Source: Melieria omissa
Lineage: Eukaryota; Arthropoda; Insecta; Diptera; Ulidiidae
Length of the DNA stretch: 64,000 nucleotides
Direction: 5' to 3'
Assembly (NCBI GenBank): GCA_963971225.1
Contig: OZ020269.1
Coordinates: 35,671,264-35,735,263, forward strand
Part shown: positions 61,488 through 64,000 of the stretch, piece after piece
Layout: each line of letters begins with the position of its first letter
Position numbering within the stretch: the first letter of the stretch is position 1
Program-made: the position numbers and the translations under genes
The notes under the pieces: generated by a model
Database searches by the model: none
What the model saw: the letters and a program-made list of their open reading frames with translations, nothing else
What the model was told of the DNA's origin: nothing

Positions 61488-64000
61488 ATGGATCTCGAGG
61501 GTCCTCAATTGCTATCGAATGTTTTGTCCGCAGAAGAGCTGGGGCAGACGCCGCTGCCCGTGCAAGAGAAGTTAAAGAATTGGATGAATGGATTTTTCGA
61601 CGATTATTGCAAAGAAAAGGCAGCGGCAAATCGTTTGCGTAAGTTAAGAGGTTTTGGAAAATAATTTAACTGCTGTATAGTTTGTTGAAAGACGTTTATA
61701 ATAATGGCGGAATTTTTCTAACCTCGAAATTTTTGAGACCTTATTAAATGGCGTCCCTAATGAAGTGAGCGATTGTGGGAGAGAAGCTAGACATTAAGTA
61801 CATCAAAAAGCGGCCCTTTTATGAAGAAAACATGACCGTGAATGAAGATACAAATTAATGTTTTAATGGTAAGGGAACATCACTATAGTTCCCTTTTAAA
61901 CGCATCACATTTTAAACTAAAATCTTTCAACAAAGCTTTGCTGCGTAACATTGAAGATCCCCTACCTACCAATCAATGATACAATATATTTTTGTATCAC
62001 GCTACCAATCCCCAAAGTTTTGTTTGCTTAGAAAGTTTTTTTTATTGGGGGTTTTTCGAAAATAAAATGAAATCTTTTTTCGGAAATGTCGAGAATGTCA
62101 TTGTCACCCACAATTGCATTTGAGCAGTATGAAATATGTTTGGACAAGTTGTTGAATATAATGTAACGATTTACTTTGCAGATGACTACGAGCAAAAGAC
62201 CGAGGAGCAGCAATCTCAAATACAAGACTATGAATTGAAAGTTGAGAATTTAACCCAAAGTGTTTTAGAATTGCGCTCACAGCTTGACATTGTGTCTAGC
62301 GAACGTGTTCAGTTGCTGGACGCGACAAGCAATCACGAGCGAGAACTAGCGGCGCTGCGAGCAGAAAAGAATGCACTCGCCGAAGAGCGTGATTCGTTGT
62401 TGAAGATGATTGAACACCAAAAGACAGAGCTGGAGCGTCTTCAGCAGGAAATACGGTCCTATCAACAGCAACTGAAGAATGCCATTACAACTAAGTGCGA
62501 GGCCATTGCACGTGTCGACGAGATTGAAGGACAGAAAGTTTCACTCGACTTCAAAGAACGTCGTATGGAGCAGGAACGATCTATGTTGCACAACCAAATC
62601 CGCACGCTAACTGACGATCTTAATCGCAACATTTCTGAGCTGCAAAGCCTGCGACGTGACAATACTATGCAGGGCATGCACTTGGAGGCGCGCCTCAGCG
62701 AGAAAATTGAAGAACTGAAGATAGCTCAAGCCCAATGTGCACAGTATAAAGACACGATTGATCGGTTGACACAGAACGTACAGGAACTGTCTACCAAGGT
62801 TCTAAACCAGAACGAGGAGGCAAATAAAATGATGGATTACTACAAGAAAGAACTGGAGGCAAAAACAAAGTTGGCCGAGTTGTATAAGACCAACAGTGAG
62901 GATATTGACACGGAACGCAACGAGCTTAGCACTGCAATTGCGGACCTGAAGCGCATGTTGGCCGAGGCAAGTGAGCAGTACGGTGATCTGGAAACAAAGT
63001 TTAAGGCTACCGTGCTTAAGCACGAGCAGGAGCTGGAAGAAAAGGACAAAGTGATTGAAGGCCAAAAGGCCGAACTTGTACATGCCAACGACTTGTTAAA
63101 GGAGGTGCAGCATGAAACCATGGAGAGTGCCATATCAAAAATGGCACCATCGGCCGCCATCGCTAGTCGTCTCATTCGAACAGATATGTCCCTTACCGAA
63201 CTCTACTCGCTGTACGTGAAGAGCTCGGAAGAACTGGATTTGCAGAAGCGCGATAATGCGCGTATGAATCTTCAGCTGAAAACTATATTGCAGGAGCTGA
63301 GTGAAAACGCGCCTATGATTAAAAAGCGTGAACTAGAGTACGAGAAACTGATAGAGACGAATAATATTTTGGCGCACCAGCGTGACGAGCTCTTAGGCAA
63401 GAAGGCGGATATGGAGGAATTGCTGGTGAACGCACACTCCAAGATCAGTCACTTGGAACGCGAAAACAAAAAGTTGAAGCACTCTCAAACCGACCTCAGT
63501 CGGCAGGTGTGCTATTTGCTCAAAGAAGTGGAGCAGCTGCGCATTGGATTGGTTTCTGACGGTGGGTCGATGCAGTGCGGAAATCTGACTACCACCGACG
63601 ACGTTATTTCAAAGAAACTGGTTACCTTCAACAATATAGTAGAGCTGCAGGAAAACAATCAAAAATTGCTACTACTAGTACGCGATTTAAGCACCAAATT
63701 GGACGAGGCGGAAACGCTGAAACAGCAAGTGGACGCGGCAGGATATCAGGAGAAATTAGAGAACTACACTAAGAAATTCCAGAGCATGCAAGATACTCTT
63801 AACCAACAAAACAACACAGTCGCAACATTGGTCTCCAAATGCGAACGCTACAAAAAGATGTACTTTGAACTACAGAAGCAGGTACAGAAACCTGGCGCGC
63901 AGACAGATTTGAGTGACATCGAAGATATGGCAATCGACGATGATGTAAACGAGGGCGGAGGAGATACAAAAATTATCAATACAAGCTTGCAGTCGAAAAA
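61488..64000 (+). CDS. Mtor: Megator (nuclear pore TPR homologue), N-terminal part
   Basis: Exon 1 is 61488-61638 (MDLEGPQLLSNVLSAEELGQ ... EKAAANRL) and exon 2 starts at 62182 (HDYEQKTEEQQSQIQDYELK) and leaves the window open. The intron is phase 1 with GTAAGT and TTTACTTTGCAG. ATG 61488 has a good context (GCAAAATGG) and no in-frame upstream ATG. The visible 650 or so residues are almost wholly coiled coil. The block LTELYSLYVKSSEELDLQKR, then ENAPMIKKRELEYEKL, and VISKKLVTFNNIVELQENNQ KLLLL are the conserved TPR/Mlp signature. An acidic stretch (DLSDIEDMAIDDDVNEGGG) follows. TPR proteins form the nuclear basket of the pore and act in mRNA export, chromatin organisation and the spindle checkpoint. 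The C-terminus is outside the window. Confidence 0.93.
61639..62181 (+). other. Mtor: Mtor intron 1
   Basis: 543 bp, donor GTAAGT, acceptor TTTGCAG with a modest pyrimidine tract. Without splicing the exon 1 frame stops at 61664. No transposon ends were recognised inside. Confidence 0.85.

Overview
This window looks like intergenic or heterochromatin-like DNA of a higher fly, most probably a tephritid-type fruit fly. It is AT-rich, has no operons, uses GT-AG introns, and carries insect families of mariner, piggyBac, hAT, P-superfamily, LOA, RTE and gypsy elements plus tRNA-derived SINEs. The only host gene recognised with confidence is the start of Megator (Mtor, the TPR nuclear-pore protein) at the right edge: exon 1 at 61488-61638, a 543-bp intron, and exon 2 running off the window. 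Species assignment is an inference.

Layout. 378-5578 is a decayed Tc1-like element with an internal tandem duplication; a TTAA-flanked piggyBac-type element (496-3602) sits in it, and a 5'-truncated LOA-like retrotransposon (727-3462) sits in that. 6.4-11.1 kb holds a pogo/Tigger end, a deleted mariner-type element, two tRNA-SINEs, a MITE with a repeated subterminal motif and RTE scraps. 11673-13891 is a hAT element with a nearly intact mariner (11998-13273) inside its dimerisation-domain region. 14176-14953 is a hAT element with ATCGGC-rich ends; 15741-16106 a hAT MITE; 16313-17209 a deleted mariner. 17710-20622 is a second truncated LOA copy hit by three DNA transposons (P-type, hAT, P-type), each with an 8-bp duplication. 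21.5-26.8 kb has PIF/Harbinger, TTAA-type, SINE, hAT, pogo and foldback elements. 26.8-31 kb is mostly unexplained. 31.5-36.7 kb holds jockey and RTE relics, a SINE and a broken piggyBac containing a deleted mariner. 37567-39975 is an unclassified element with six copies of TGTCGCGTCCGT. 41472-42737 is a Tc1-like relic and 42928-43255 a P-type MITE.

The centrepiece is 43604-57935. Two gypsy-group LTR retrotransposons lie in the minus direction, head to tail at one ATAT site. Element A (43604-49335) has an intact 1168-codon pol and a broken gag. Element B (49340-57935) has LTRs that differ at one visible base and carries an open 611-codon frame joining gag to the two ends of integrase, without protease, RT, RNase H or integrase core. 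An apparently complete 5.5-kb LOA-type retrotransposon (51997-57487, plus strand) with two open, abutting ORFs has inserted into B. Beyond it are a large foldback element, P-type ends, a short MITE and then Mtor.

The elements form datable nests: old relics (Tc1, RTE, jockey) host younger insertions, and the youngest visible are LTR elements A and B and the LOA copy. No CRISPR, rRNA or free-standing tRNA gene was seen.
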